Counted from the first letter of the stretch, positions 18,875-28,105 are shown. The stretch: DNA of 64,000 nucleotides from Chromohalobacter sp. 11-W (GCF_029889905.1 NZ_JARANZ010000008.1:1-64000); one strand, 5' to 3'. Notes: generated by a model not told the origin, from the letters alone. Program-made: numbers and translations.

Positions 18875-19684
18875 CTATGCCGGACTGGGGCTCGTTGCAA
18901 AGCCGTAGTTATGGCATCCAAGGCCTTCGGAAACACGCTGGCCAGCTTGGTGCAACAACTGAACGTATTCTGCACGTTTCTGCGTATCGTAACGCACTAC
19001 TGGAAACGACAAGCTGAGTGCTGCGACCGCCTTGCCGAAGCGATCGAATATAGGTGCCGACAGGCAATGCACACCCAATTCGGCCTCTTCTCGATCCTCG
19101 GCGATCCCTTGTTCACGAATCTCCGGCAGCTCGCTCATGACCGCCTCGACACTGGTCAGGGTGTGTTTGGTATGAGGAATGAAGTTGACGGATTCCAGCA
19201 CTTGGCATGCTTGTTCCACATCCATCCAGGCAAGCAAGGTCTTGCCCATGGCCGTGGAGTAGACGGGGTTGCGGCGCCCGATACGTGACTGCATGCAAAG
19301 GCTGTACTGAGAATCGTACTTATGGATGTACATGATGTGTCGCCGATCCTCATCCAGCGTCCCTAGGTGGATGGCCTCATGGGTGATTTCCGAAAGCCGA
19401 CGCATCTCGACGTCAGCCAAGCGGGTTAGATCGACATTCTGTAGAGCAGAGGCCCCCAGTTCGAACAACTTCAGGGTCAAGCCATATTTCTCGGAGTCCT
19501 TTTCCTGACTCACATAGCCTAGTTCCTTCATGGTCTGAAGGAAGCGGTAGGCGGTGCTCTTCGTCATGAAGGTGCGTTGCGACAGCTCGGAGAGCCCGAT
19601 ATCCCGCTGCTCGGCCAGCCCCTCGAGAATCGAGAACACCTTCATGACGGCGGCCACATTGTCGGGCTTTTGCGACGCTGCCAT
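18875..19684 (-). CDS. kdgR: IclR-family repressor KdgR
   Basis: 269 residues. The sequence after the start, with SILEGLAEQRDIGLSELSQR, KSTAYRFLQTMKELGYVSQE and KYGLTLKLFELGASALQNVD, closely follows the pattern of E. coli KdgR. Later IclR effector-domain motifs include RIGRRNPVYSTAMGKTLLAW. KdgR represses pectin and uronate catabolism and responds to KDG. The start at 19684 (MAASQKP) has GGAGC upstream and matches the family; a longer reading frame to 19792 is probably untranslated. It is convergent with kduD and divergent from the porin, whose promoter has a KdgR-like box. Confidence 0.9.
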   Translation of the reverse strand: MAASQKPDNVAAVMKVFSILEGLAEQRDIGLSELSQRTFMTKSTAYRFLQTMKELGYVSQEKDSEKYGLTLKLFELGASALQNVDLTRLADVEMRRLSEITHEAIHLGTLDEDRRHIMYIHKYDSQYSLCMQSRIGRRNPVYSTAMGKTLLAWMDVEQACQVLESVNFIPHTKHTLTSVEAVMSELPEIREQGIAEDREEAELGVHCLSAPIFDRFGKAVAALSLSFPVVRYDTQKRAEYVQLLHQAGQRVSEGLGCHNYGFATSPSPA

Positions 19685-19800
19685 AAACTTTAGCTCCGTT
19701 TCATAAAATTTGGAAAGGTGGTCTGAATTTACCCCAAAAAGAAGTTCCTGCCAATCCCCGCGTGCGGCTGAGATATATTCAAAAGTAGACAAAAGTATAA

Positions 19801-19821
19801 TTAAAACGACATTTCATTTTT
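19801..19821. promoter_or_regulatory. KdgR-type operator upstream of porin gene
   Basis: TTAAAACGACATTTCATTTTT matches the same pattern as the box before kduI (AAAACG-centre-TTT). It lies about 130 bases before the porin start and about 116 before kdgR, so it could control both. Confidence 0.55.
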
Positions 19822-19949
19822 GTAGAAACGCTGTTACTTTTAAATTGAAGGAGGGCGGAGCGGTATATTTTGACCGACATCTCCTCAGCATTGATGTGAT
19901 AAAACCGTCTTTACTCAATTGGCACACAAGAAATAACAACGGAGAAAGC

Positions 19950-20705
19950 ATGCAGTTCATTAATGATAAAAAACTGTTAGCAGGTATGACTTTTGGATGT
20001 GTGGTTTTCTGGGTATCAAGCACTGCTTTCGCTTATGATGTCTCAGGGGATATATTGACGACAAAGTTGGAAAGAACCACGAATGATCATGCCCTGACCT
20101 TGCCAAAAGTATCGTATACACGCTTATTCGATGATGGATCATCGCTTATGCTCGAAAAAGATTGGTATTGGCGTGAAGGTTCTCATGATAGCGGTTGGCC
20201 CAAGCATGATGAGTTTTTTGCCAATTATTCTTTCCCTGCATTCCGCTTCGGGCATAGTGAAAAATGGTCTCTCGCACCACAGTTAGGCGCTAAGTTTAGG
20301 TCGAATGTGACCAGAGCGCTTGCGGCTATAAAGCTAGGGTATGAGGGAGATGGTTGGAGCCTTAGGGGGCGTTATCGTTATGAGAACGAAACTACTACTA
20401 GTGGCACTGCTAAGAAGGGAGAGGCGGGGCGCGTTGATATCTATGCAAGTTATGAGTTAAGTAAAAGATGGACGGTACTTTATAATCCGCATTACCACTT
20501 CAAAATGGAGGATGAGTCGCCAGATTTTGGTTCAGGAGGAGGTAGGAATTATCTTGAGCAAGAGTTTATTGCGTTTTATAAAATAGATCCTAAAAACACA
20601 ATGTTTGGTGGTTACATAAGGCGTGACACAAATAGCGAGAATGCATCTACCGATCCAGGGCAGAGAAATAGCTCATGGCTTCTTGGGTATGCGCATAAGT
20701 TTTAG
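19950..20705 (+). CDS. KdgM-family oligogalacturonate/acidic-oligosaccharide porin
   Basis: 251 residues with a signal peptide ending at STAFAYD. The mature part is a run of alternating amphipathic beta strands (KVSYTRLFDDGSSLMLEKDWYW, here cited as two halves KVSYTRLFDD and GSSLMLEKDWYW, then YASYELSKRW and others) and ends in F (LLGYAHKF), as outer-membrane barrels do. Basic residues are frequent in the strands, as expected for a pore for acidic sugars. Size and layout match KdgM/NanC monomeric 12-strand porins. GGAGAAAGC precedes the chosen ATG. Codon use is AT-richer than in neighbouring genes. It would admit acidic oligosaccharides for the TRAP system downstream. Confidence 0.8.
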   Translation: MQFINDKKLLAGMTFGCVVFWVSSTAFAYDVSGDILTTKLERTTNDHALTLPKVSYTRLFDDGSSLMLEKDWYWREGSHDSGWPKHDEFFANYSFPAFRFGHSEKWSLAPQLGAKFRSNVTRALAAIKLGYEGDGWSLRGRYRYENETTTSGTAKKGEAGRVDIYASYELSKRWTVLYNPHYHFKMEDESPDFGSGGGRNYLEQEFIAFYKIDPKNTMFGGYIRRDTNSENASTDPGQRNSSWLLGYAHKF

Positions 20706-20806
20706 TGGTAAGTGGAGCAGGAGGGGTAGTGCCTCTCCTGGCTATCGTCGCTATGGTTAAGAACATTATGACGCCTTAAGAAAGGCTAGCTTAAAAGGGG
20801 TGTGAT

Positions 20807-21301
20807 ATGGAAAAAATACGAACCCTGCTTGACCGTTTTGTACAGGCCTTTAGCTGTCTCCTTTTCGTCATAATGGTGGTAGTTGCCACGTGGCAAGTAG
20901 TGAGTCGATATGTTTTTAATAGCCCTAGTACAATCTCAGAAGCCTTTTTGCGTCTTTCCCTGGTGTGGCTTTCGATGATGGCCATAGCTTATGTAGCAGG
21001 ACGTCGTGAACATGTAAGTCTGACATTGTTGACTGGTAATTTGAGTGGGGCTTGGAAGCGTTTTTTCGATATATTCATCGAGTTGTTATTCATTGCCTTT
21101 GCCGGTTTTGTGATGATTTATGGTGGTGCGCAGGCGACTTCCAACACTATGGCTCAAGTTTACCCTATGCTGAATGTTCCCAAGGGCATTATCTATCTTT
21201 CGCTGCCCGTCTCCGGGGCTATCATCGTAGTTTACTGCCTGATGAACTGCTTTAAGTTATATAGCGATTGCCAGTACTACACCAGGAGGCAAGTCTCATG
21301 A
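20807..21301 (+). CDS. TRAP transporter small permease (DctQ type)
   Basis: 164 residues with four membrane helices and the DctQ family motif in TWQVVSRYVFNSPSTISEAF. Small membrane subunit of a Na-driven TRAP transporter. It overlaps the large permease by four bases (ATGA), so the two are translationally coupled. An adjacent binding protein and a GH105 enzyme point to uptake of uronate-containing di- or oligosaccharides. Confidence 0.92.
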   Translation: MEKIRTLLDRFVQAFSCLLFVIMVVVATWQVVSRYVFNSPSTISEAFLRLSLVWLSMMAIAYVAGRREHVSLTLLTGNLSGAWKRFFDIFIELLFIAFAGFVMIYGGAQATSNTMAQVYPMLNVPKGIIYLSLPVSGAIIVVYCLMNCFKLYSDCQYYTRRQVS

Positions 21302-22596
21302 TTCTAGATGCCGGATTAATATTGATTCTGTCCTTTGTCGGACTTCTGGTTATCGGCGTTCCTATCGGAATTTGTATCGCTGCCTCTTCTGCAGTGACGA
21401 TTCTTCTGGTGCTGCCAGCTGATATCGCGATTTTTACGACGGCCCAGAAAATGGTCTCAAGCCTCGACAGCTTTACCCTCTTAGCTGTCCCCTTCTTCAT
21501 TCTCTCTGGTGTACTGATGAATAATGGGGGTATCGCCTTAAGATTGGTCAACTTTGCCAAGCTATTCAGCGGGCGTATCCCCGGTTCCTTAGCCCACACC
21601 AATATTGTGGGCAACATGATGTTTGGAGCTATTTCGGGATCTGCGATTGCCGCCTCTACTTCAATCGGTGGTGTCATGGTCCCCATGAGCGAGAAGGAAG
21701 GCTACAGTCGACCATTTTCAGCCTCTGTCAATATCGCCTCGGCACCTACGGGTATGCTGATTCCTCCGACAACCGCTTTTATTCTCTATGCCTTGGCAAG
21801 TGGTGGCACTTCCATTTCTGCACTCTTTGCTGGAGGGCTCATTGCAGGAAGCCTATGGGGCGGAGGTTGTATTCTGGTTGCCTACCTCATCGCCAAGTCA
21901 CGCCGTTACACGACTCGGTTGGATTTGAGAGACAGTTCAGTACAAGCGGTAATCGCACAAGCTCTACCCAGTCTGATGCTGATTTTCATCATCATTGGCG
22001 GCATTATCTTTGGTATCTTTACGGCGGTCGAGGCCTCAGCCATCTCGGTTATCTATACGATATTTCTGACGATGTTCATCTACCAGACTATCGATATCAA
22101 AGCCTTTCTAGGCTCGTTGGTCAAGGCAACCGAGACGACAGGTGTGATTATGTTCCTGCTCGCTGCTTCTTCGGCTATGTCTTTTGCCATGTCCATTACT
22201 GGACTTCCGGCTGCCCTCAGTAGCATGATTTTGTCAGTTTCTGACGATCCTATCATTGTTCTTCTAATCATAACCGCCATATTGTTAGTGATTGGGTGTT
22301 TTATGGATATTGGGCCCGCGATACTTATTTTTACGCCGATTCTTCTTCCTATCGCTTCGGAGATCGGAGTTAACCCGGTTCATTTTGGCATCATAATGGT
22401 ATTCAATCTTTGCATAGGAACTATAACTCCACCTGTGGGGACGGGGTTATTTATCGGAGCTGGAATAGCCAAAGAAAAAGTCGAAAATCTGTTGCTACCG
22501 CTAATGCCGTTTTATATTGTAATCTTGGCGATTTTGCTTCTGATTACCTATGTTCCGGCGGTCACGCTATTTCTTCCCCGTGCCATGGGGTTGTAA
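21298..22596 (+). CDS. TRAP transporter large permease (DctM type)
   Basis: 432 residues, about 12 membrane helices, with DctM motifs such as LLAVPFFILSGVLMNNGG, GAISGSAIAASTSIGG and GPAILIFTPILLPI. It forms the sodium-coupled transport channel with the small permease. The start at 21298 has AGGAGGCAAGTCTC upstream; it overlaps the small permease stop. The following gene is a GH105 hydrolase 35 bases away, with the binding protein placed after it. Confidence 0.93.
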   Translation: MILDAGLILILSFVGLLVIGVPIGICIAASSAVTILLVLPADIAIFTTAQKMVSSLDSFTLLAVPFFILSGVLMNNGGIALRLVNFAKLFSGRIPGSLAHTNIVGNMMFGAISGSAIAASTSIGGVMVPMSEKEGYSRPFSASVNIASAPTGMLIPPTTAFILYALASGGTSISALFAGGLIAGSLWGGGCILVAYLIAKSRRYTTRLDLRDSSVQAVIAQALPSLMLIFIIIGGIIFGIFTAVEASAISVIYTIFLTMFIYQTIDIKAFLGSLVKATETTGVIMFLLAASSAMSFAMSITGLPAALSSMILSVSDDPIIVLLIITAILLVIGCFMDIGPAILIFTPILLPIASEIGVNPVHFGIIMVFNLCIGTITPPVGTGLFIGAGIAKEKVENLLLPLMPFYIVILAILLLITYVPAVTLFLPRAMGL

Positions 22597-22631
22597 GTTT
22601 TAAATATCCATGCATCGTAAGTGAGGGAAAT

Positions 22632-23771
22632 ATGAAGACTTTTAGTGTTAAGCACAGCGCGCTGCTCAGGCAGGAGGAGCGCTTCATTTCCCATGATGAA
22701 GTGGTTGCGCTGATCAAGAAAGTAATCGAAAATTTGGTTAATATAAAAGATGAGGCCGGTGAGTTCCTGCTGCATTTAGATGATGGTCGCACGATAGATA
22801 CAAAAGGTTGGGCTGGCTGGGAGTGGACCCATGGCATCGGTCTTTTCGGCATGTACAAATACTACGAACAGACTAATGATGCTGATACCCTGGCGATTAT
22901 TGATGCTTGGTTTCATGATCGCTTTTCTGATCGTCTAGCTACCAAAAATGTTAATACAGTATGCCCTTTCCTGACCCTTGCCTACCGCTACGAAGAATCG
23001 GGCCATAAAGAATGGTTGCCGTATTTGCAGGCCTGGGCGGATTGGGTTATGCACGACATGCCCCGTACCGATAAGGGCGGCATTCAACATGTGGTTTATA
23101 ACAGCGAAAACCATCAGCAGTTGTGGGACGACACCCTGATGATGAGTGTGCTGCCACTGGCTAAGATCGGTCGCCTTCTGGGTCGCACGGACTATGTGGA
23201 AGAAGCGAAATATCAGTTCTTGATCCACGTTCAGTATTTGATGGATCGAGAGACCGGGGCTTGGTTTCATGGGTGGACCTTCGATGGTCATCATAATTTT
23301 GCCCAGGCTCGCTGGGCGCGTGGTAATAGCTGGCTAACCATTGTTATTCCTGAGTTCCTGGAGTTACTCGACCTTCCGGCTCCAGATCCCATCCGCCGCT
23401 ACCTGCTCCAAGTTCTGGAGTCTCAGGTCGCGTCGCTAGCCGAGTGGCAGGCGGATTCTGGCCTTTGGCATACGCTGCTCGACGATCCATCCTCGTATCT
23501 GGAGGCCTCGGCCACGGCCGGTTTCGCTTACGGTATTCTCAAGGGCGTCCGGATGCGCTATCTCGATGCTGTCTATTACGAAATGGCTGAAAAGGCTGTT
23601 CGAGGGGTGATTGACAATATCAGCTCGGATGGCGAACTAGCGCAGGTCTCTTTTGGAACCGCCATGGGCGATAATCTCGACTACTACCGGGACATTCCGT
23701 TGACCTCCATGCCCTATGGCCAGGCCATGGCGATCCTGTGCCTGTCCGAATATATGAGAACCTACCTATAA
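22632..23771 (+). CDS. Unsaturated uronyl hydrolase, GH105 (YteR/RhiN type)
   Basis: 379 residues, no signal peptide, so cytoplasmic. GH88/GH105 alpha6/alpha6 barrel with the motif WAGWEWTHGIGLFGMYKYY, the catalytic Asp region HQQLWDDTLMMSVLPLAKIG, and TGAWFHGWTFDGHHNFAQAR with WARGNSW. GH105 enzymes split the delta-4,5 unsaturated galacturonyl or glucuronyl residue from rhamnose in lyase products; the freed unsaturated uronate then feeds KduI and KduD. The start at 22632 was preferred because a longer frame lies inside the permease gene. Placed between TRAP permease and binding protein. Whether it prefers galacturonyl (pectin) or glucuronyl (ulvan-like) substrate cannot be read here. Confidence 0.9.
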   Translation: MKTFSVKHSALLRQEERFISHDEVVALIKKVIENLVNIKDEAGEFLLHLDDGRTIDTKGWAGWEWTHGIGLFGMYKYYEQTNDADTLAIIDAWFHDRFSDRLATKNVNTVCPFLTLAYRYEESGHKEWLPYLQAWADWVMHDMPRTDKGGIQHVVYNSENHQQLWDDTLMMSVLPLAKIGRLLGRTDYVEEAKYQFLIHVQYLMDRETGAWFHGWTFDGHHNFAQARWARGNSWLTIVIPEFLELLDLPAPDPIRRYLLQVLESQVASLAEWQADSGLWHTLLDDPSSYLEASATAGFAYGILKGVRMRYLDAVYYEMAEKAVRGVIDNISSDGELAQVSFGTAMGDNLDYYRDIPLTSMPYGQAMAILCLSEYMRTYL

Positions 23772-23832
23772 GCTTTTCCCAGTCCTCACGGACTTACTAC
23801 TCAACCAATAAGATCAAGACTAGGAGTCGACT

Positions 23833-24834
23833 ATGAAAACGCCATCTCACACTAAACCACTACTGGCCACCGCTATTGCCATTTTCTCATTGAATGTCGC
23901 CTCGGTACAGGCTGAAGACAGCGTCAACCTCAAGCTGGCCTATGCGCAGAACTCCCAGCCAGTCAAAGATGCTCTGGCCCGGTTCGGCAAACTGGTGGAA
24001 GAGAAATCAGATGGCTCAATTACTGTCACCTACTTCCCGGACAGCCAGTTGGGTGGTGAAAGCGAATTGGTCGAAATGTTGCAGACGGGCGCTATTGATA
24101 TAACGAAAGTCTCTGGAGGCTTGATGGGCAGTTTTTCACCTGTCTACGAAGTCTTCTCTCTGCCCTATCTGTTCGATGATCGGGAACACTTCTATAGCGT
24201 CATGAAAAGTGACGCCATCATGACGGACGTCTACCAATCCACTCAGGACCAAGGTTTTGTTGGCGTTGGCTGGTATGACTCCGGCCAGCGCAACTTCTAT
24301 ACCAAAGATACTCCGATCAACGAGGTCTCGGATCTTGAGGGCAAAAAGATCCGCGTGATGCAGAGCCAGACCGCTGTCGACACCATGAGGTTACTGGGAG
24401 CAGCACCGGTCGTGATGGCTCAGGGAGAGGTCTATACGGCTCTCCAACAGGGTATTCTGGACGGGGCCGAAAACAACGAGTTCGCCCTCACCACCGCGCG
24501 TCATGGTGAAGTAGTGGACTACTACTCTTTGGACGGTCATACGCGCATCCCAGATATCATTTTGTTCAACAGCAAAACGCTCTCCGGGCTGTCTGATACC
24601 CAGCGCACTGTCGTCATGGAGGCTATCGAGGAATCGACAGAATTCGAGACTAAGCGCTGGACGGAGGCTGTCGAGGCAGCGCGTGATCAGATCCGTAACG
24701 AATTTGGGGTAAAAATCAATGAGGTTGATATCAAGCCCTTCCAAAAGGCTGTGCAACCAATATATGACGACCTTAAAAAATCTCCTGTGAAGTATGCTCT
24801 TTACCAGCAAATAAAAGAGTTAAGTGATCAATAA
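23833..24834 (+). CDS. TRAP transporter substrate-binding protein (DctP type)
   Basis: 333 residues with a Sec signal peptide ending at VQAED. DctP motifs: LKLAYAQNSQPVKDAL, YFPDSQLGGESELVEMLQTG, and the Arg-containing LEGKKIRVMQSQ segment that binds the carboxylate of the ligand, followed by QGEVYTALQQGILDGAENN. The conserved Arg fits an acidic sugar ligand. It forms one system with the two permeases upstream; its gene is separated from them by the GH105 gene, which ties hydrolase and transport together. Confidence 0.93.
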   Translation: MKTPSHTKPLLATAIAIFSLNVASVQAEDSVNLKLAYAQNSQPVKDALARFGKLVEEKSDGSITVTYFPDSQLGGESELVEMLQTGAIDITKVSGGLMGSFSPVYEVFSLPYLFDDREHFYSVMKSDAIMTDVYQSTQDQGFVGVGWYDSGQRNFYTKDTPINEVSDLEGKKIRVMQSQTAVDTMRLLGAAPVVMAQGEVYTALQQGILDGAENNEFALTTARHGEVVDYYSLDGHTRIPDIILFNSKTLSGLSDTQRTVVMEAIEESTEFETKRWTEAVEAARDQIRNEFGVKINEVDIKPFQKAVQPIYDDLKKSPVKYALYQQIKELSDQ

Positions 24835-25244
24835 ATGTCCGCACAGCAGGGTTGTCAATACTTGCTTGTCAGCCCTGCATAAGTGCCAAGTATGAATGCT
24901 AGTATTTTAGAAAGAGATAGGGGTAGTGCTTGTAGCGCGAACATGATGGCTGCGGAGGTGATGTTTCCGAAAAGATTGTTCGAATAGTCGATCATGACGT
25001 GTCGCTATATAAGCATAATAATTTATCCATGTGGATAAGTTTTACTTTGTTATTCTTCCACATAGTTGTTCGCTATATCCTATAGGGTTTTATTTGGCGC
25101 TTGTTTGTAAGCTTTTAACCTGTAAAGAATTTTTGCGACTGTAGATTTGACAGCATGATAGTCGACTTCATGGTCATAAAATACTACCTATCCGAAATGA
25201 AGCATACTATGCCAATTATGGCTTCGCATATTGGAGAAGAAAAC
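24835..25244. other. Intergenic region, 410 bases, between dctP and GH2 gene
   Basis: AT-rich and without a credible gene. A hairpin GCAGGG / CCCTGC with a long loop lies at 24846-24879 and may end the TRAP operon, though it lacks a T-run. TTGACA at 25147 could be a -35 box but no good -10 box follows at normal spacing. The GH2 gene therefore probably has its own promoter here, and I see no KdgR-like box. Confidence 0.5.
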
Positions 25245-27152
25245 ATGAAAACCCTTGCGAAGAGGGCGCTGATTGCGTCTATATTTCTCTGTATGACCAG
25301 CGGCTCGGTCGCCGCAGAAGAAGAGGCGAGCGACAGTTTGCGCCCCAACTACTTGCTTACCGCAAGCATCAATCGCGAGAGGCAAAGCCTCTCTGGGGCC
25401 TGGACTTATTCGAAGGATCTCTATCGGACCGGTCTGACGGATATCGACGGGCGTCCGGCGAAACCGCGGCTGCAACGGTACCGCGACATTGATGTTCAGT
25501 CGATCGAAGCTGCCAGTGGCATCGATTTTCTCGAGTTCGATATGGACCGAGGGCCGACGATGATGGTTCCGGGGGCATGGAACGCCGCTGTGCCAGAACT
25601 GCGGTACTATAATGGCCTAGTCTGGTTCCAGAAGAAGTTCACGCCGACACGCACTACTGACGGACGTGCTTTTTTGGAGTTCGGAGCAGTGAACTACCGT
25701 GCTCACGTCTACCTGAACGGCGAAGAAGTCGGCACTCACGAAGGCGGCTTCACACCTTTCGTTTTCGAAGTAACCGACCTGCTGCGCGAGGGCGAAAATC
25801 GCTTGGTAGTTGGAGTGGACTCGGCTCACGATGACCAGACTATCCCGACGCCGATCACTGACTGGGATAATTACGGTGGTATCACTCGGCCAGTTCATAT
25901 CGTCTACACGCCACGTACCTTCGTCGATGACGCCACACTGCGACTGACGCCGGATGGCTTACTTACAGGCTCCGTGACCTTGGATGGCCCAGAGGCAAAT
26001 GGCACGGGCGTTCACGTCGCGATAGAAGGGCTGGATGCCGAGGCTGACGTTACCACCGGTTCCGATGGCCAGGCTATGGTAAGCATTCCTGCACCCGACG
26101 AGTTACAGCGGTGGTCCCCAGATGCACCTAAGCTCTACGACGTGCGTTTTTCCACCGTGGATGATCAGCTGGAAGATCAAATCGGTTTCCGCAACATTGA
26201 GGTGTCTGGATCGGACATTCTGCTCAATAGTAAGCCGATTTTTCTACGCGGCATCGCGCTACACGAAGAAGAGTTCGGTACTAATCCTGCTCGTCGGATC
26301 ACACCGCAGGCCGCGCGGTCGCTTCTGGGCGAGGTCAAAAACGAGCTGCATGGGAATTATGTCCGACTGTCGCATTATCCGCATGCGAGGGTTATGACGC
26401 GCATGGCGGATGAATTGGGGCTGCTGGTTTGGAGCGAAATTCCGGTCTATTGGACCGCCGACTGGGATAATCCGGAGGTTCTGGAAAAGGCCAAACGGAT
26501 GCAGTCCGAAACTTACTTTAGAGATCGGAATCGAGCCTCAGTCATCTTGTGGAGTATCGGCAATGAAACTCCGGTATCGGAAGATCGTACCGCCTTCCAC
26601 ACCGCCCTTGCAGAGCACATCAAGGCCCTTGACGCCGATCGCTTGGTGTCGGCGGCTCTGCTAGTCGAGGGTGACGAGAAGAATGGTCATCCCCTCATCC
26701 GAATCAACGATCCGTTAGTCGATGAGCTCGACGTAATGGCTGTCAACAGCTATGCAGGCTGGTACGGAAGCAACACGCTAGATGAGCTGCCAAGCATCGA
26801 GTGGGATGTGCCCGAAGACAAGCCGTTGCTCTTTTCAGAGTTTGGCGCGGGCGCGCTCGCTGGGTTTCATGATCCTGAGGGTAAGCAGAAATGGTCTGAG
26901 GAATTCCAGGCCGAGTTCTATCGTCAGACGCTCTCGATGATCGAGAAGATTCCCAACCTGCGTGGCATGTCACCGTGGATCCTGAAGGACTTCCGGTCGC
27001 CGCGACGTGAGCACCCGGTATTTCAGAATGGCTGGAACCGCAAGGGGCTGATGTCGGAAACGGGCGTTCCCAAGATCGCGTTCGGGGTTCTCGCGGACTA
27101 CTACTGGAAAAAGATGCAATCAGAGCCTGTATCCATCGAGTCTGTGGAATGA
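25245..27152 (+). CDS. Secreted glycoside hydrolase family 2, beta-glucuronidase-like
   Basis: 635 residues with a signal peptide (MKTLAKRALIASIFLCMTSG, then SVAAEEE), so periplasmic or secreted. GH2 order: sugar-binding jelly roll (VWFQKKFTP, AHVYLNGEEVGTHEGGFTPF), immunoglobulin-like domain, TIM barrel from about residue 335. Catalytic acid/base Glu in ILWSIGNETPVSED; nucleophile Glu in PLLFSEFGAGALAG. GNET and SEFG contexts resemble beta-glucuronidases more than beta-galactosidases. It would trim glucuronic acid or similar residues from oligosaccharides. Start chosen at the signal-peptide Met, with GGAG upstream. Substrate specificity is inference. Confidence 0.85.
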   Translation: MKTLAKRALIASIFLCMTSGSVAAEEEASDSLRPNYLLTASINRERQSLSGAWTYSKDLYRTGLTDIDGRPAKPRLQRYRDIDVQSIEAASGIDFLEFDMDRGPTMMVPGAWNAAVPELRYYNGLVWFQKKFTPTRTTDGRAFLEFGAVNYRAHVYLNGEEVGTHEGGFTPFVFEVTDLLREGENRLVVGVDSAHDDQTIPTPITDWDNYGGITRPVHIVYTPRTFVDDATLRLTPDGLLTGSVTLDGPEANGTGVHVAIEGLDAEADVTTGSDGQAMVSIPAPDELQRWSPDAPKLYDVRFSTVDDQLEDQIGFRNIEVSGSDILLNSKPIFLRGIALHEEEFGTNPARRITPQAARSLLGEVKNELHGNYVRLSHYPHARVMTRMADELGLLVWSEIPVYWTADWDNPEVLEKAKRMQSETYFRDRNRASVILWSIGNETPVSEDRTAFHTALAEHIKALDADRLVSAALLVEGDEKNGHPLIRINDPLVDELDVMAVNSYAGWYGSNTLDELPSIEWDVPEDKPLLFSEFGAGALAGFHDPEGKQKWSEEFQAEFYRQTLSMIEKIPNLRGMSPWILKDFRSPRREHPVFQNGWNRKGLMSETGVPKIAFGVLADYYWKKMQSEPVSIESVE

Positions 27153-27262
27153 TGGCGTAAATTGCTTAGCGTTCATCGCTATATTTTATAGTCCCAAGCC
27201 TTTGAAGTTACCCGCTTATGGGTATCAGTAGCAGTCTGCGCAATAGCTCATAAGGAGAAAGC

Positions 27263-28105
27263 ATGAATATAGGTATTAGGGCACACGATTTAGAAACACA
27301 ACCCTTAGATGACCTAGTCGCGGATATCGTGAGGCGTGGGTTGGGTTCTGTGCAGTTAGCACCTAACAAGTCATTCGATATTCCTGCGCAGTTGGGCAGC
27401 CTGACCCCCGGCTTGGCCTATCGTATCGGTAACGCTTTTCGTCGCCATAATGTGCAGGTCGTTGTATTGGGGTGTTACGTTAATATCATTCACCCCGACC
27501 CGGATGAGAAGCGCCAAGCCTTAGCTCGCTTCAAGGAGTATCTGCGTCATGCGCGTGATTTTGGATGCGGAATCGTGGGTACGGAGACCGGCAACGTCAA
27601 TGCTGAAATTGTCTACACCACGGATAATTTCCACGAGGAACCCCTACAAGCAGTCATCGAAAGCATTCGGGAGCTGGTCGAAGAAGCGGAACGCTTCGGT
27701 GTGGTTGTCGGTATAGAGCCTGGCGTTAACCATCCACTATACTCTCCCCAGACAGTGAAGCGGCTACTGGACAGCGTAGATTCTTCCAACCTGCAAATCA
27801 TCTTTGATCCGGTCAACTTTCTCACCATCGATAATTATTCCCGACAGTGGGATATTTTCCGTGAGGCTTTCGAATTATGGGGGGACAGGATTGCAGTGAT
27901 GCATGCTAAGGATTTCTGCGTGGAGGATGGGACTTTGCGCCCTGCTCCAGTGGGGAAAGGTCTACTTGATTATACGTTTCTGTTTGACTGGTTGGCCCCT
28001 CGCAAGCCGCACCTCAACGTTCTTCTGGATGAAGTCGAACTAGCCGATATCGAGGAGGTCATGACCTTTATGAATCGATTTAAGCCCGATTTTCCGATGA
28101 TTTGA
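27263..28105 (+). CDS. Sugar-phosphate isomerase/epimerase-like TIM barrel (AP endonuclease 2 family)
   Basis: 280 residues of the xylose-isomerase-like TIM barrel family. Probable metal ligands in order: Glu in VGIEPGVNHPLYS, Asp in LQIIFDPVNFLT, His in IAVMHAKDFCV and Glu in NVLLDEVELAD. RBS AAGGAGAAAGC. It follows the GH2 gene by 110 bases and probably acts on a sugar released by it, as an epimerase, isomerase or 3-dehydro-sugar enzyme. The family is too diverse to name a substrate. A strong bidirectional terminator follows. Confidence 0.75.
   Translation: MNIGIRAHDLETQPLDDLVADIVRRGLGSVQLAPNKSFDIPAQLGSLTPGLAYRIGNAFRRHNVQVVVLGCYVNIIHPDPDEKRQALARFKEYLRHARDFGCGIVGTETGNVNAEIVYTTDNFHEEPLQAVIESIRELVEEAERFGVVVGIEPGVNHPLYSPQTVKRLLDSVDSSNLQIIFDPVNFLTIDNYSRQWDIFREAFELWGDRIAVMHAKDFCVEDGTLRPAPVGKGLLDYTFLFDWLAPRKPHLNVLLDEVELADIEEVMTFMNRFKPDFPMI

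Noticed and set aside
18800-19288. 162-codon plus-strand frame after kduD
   Set aside because: Antisense to kdgR, whose product is well recognised.
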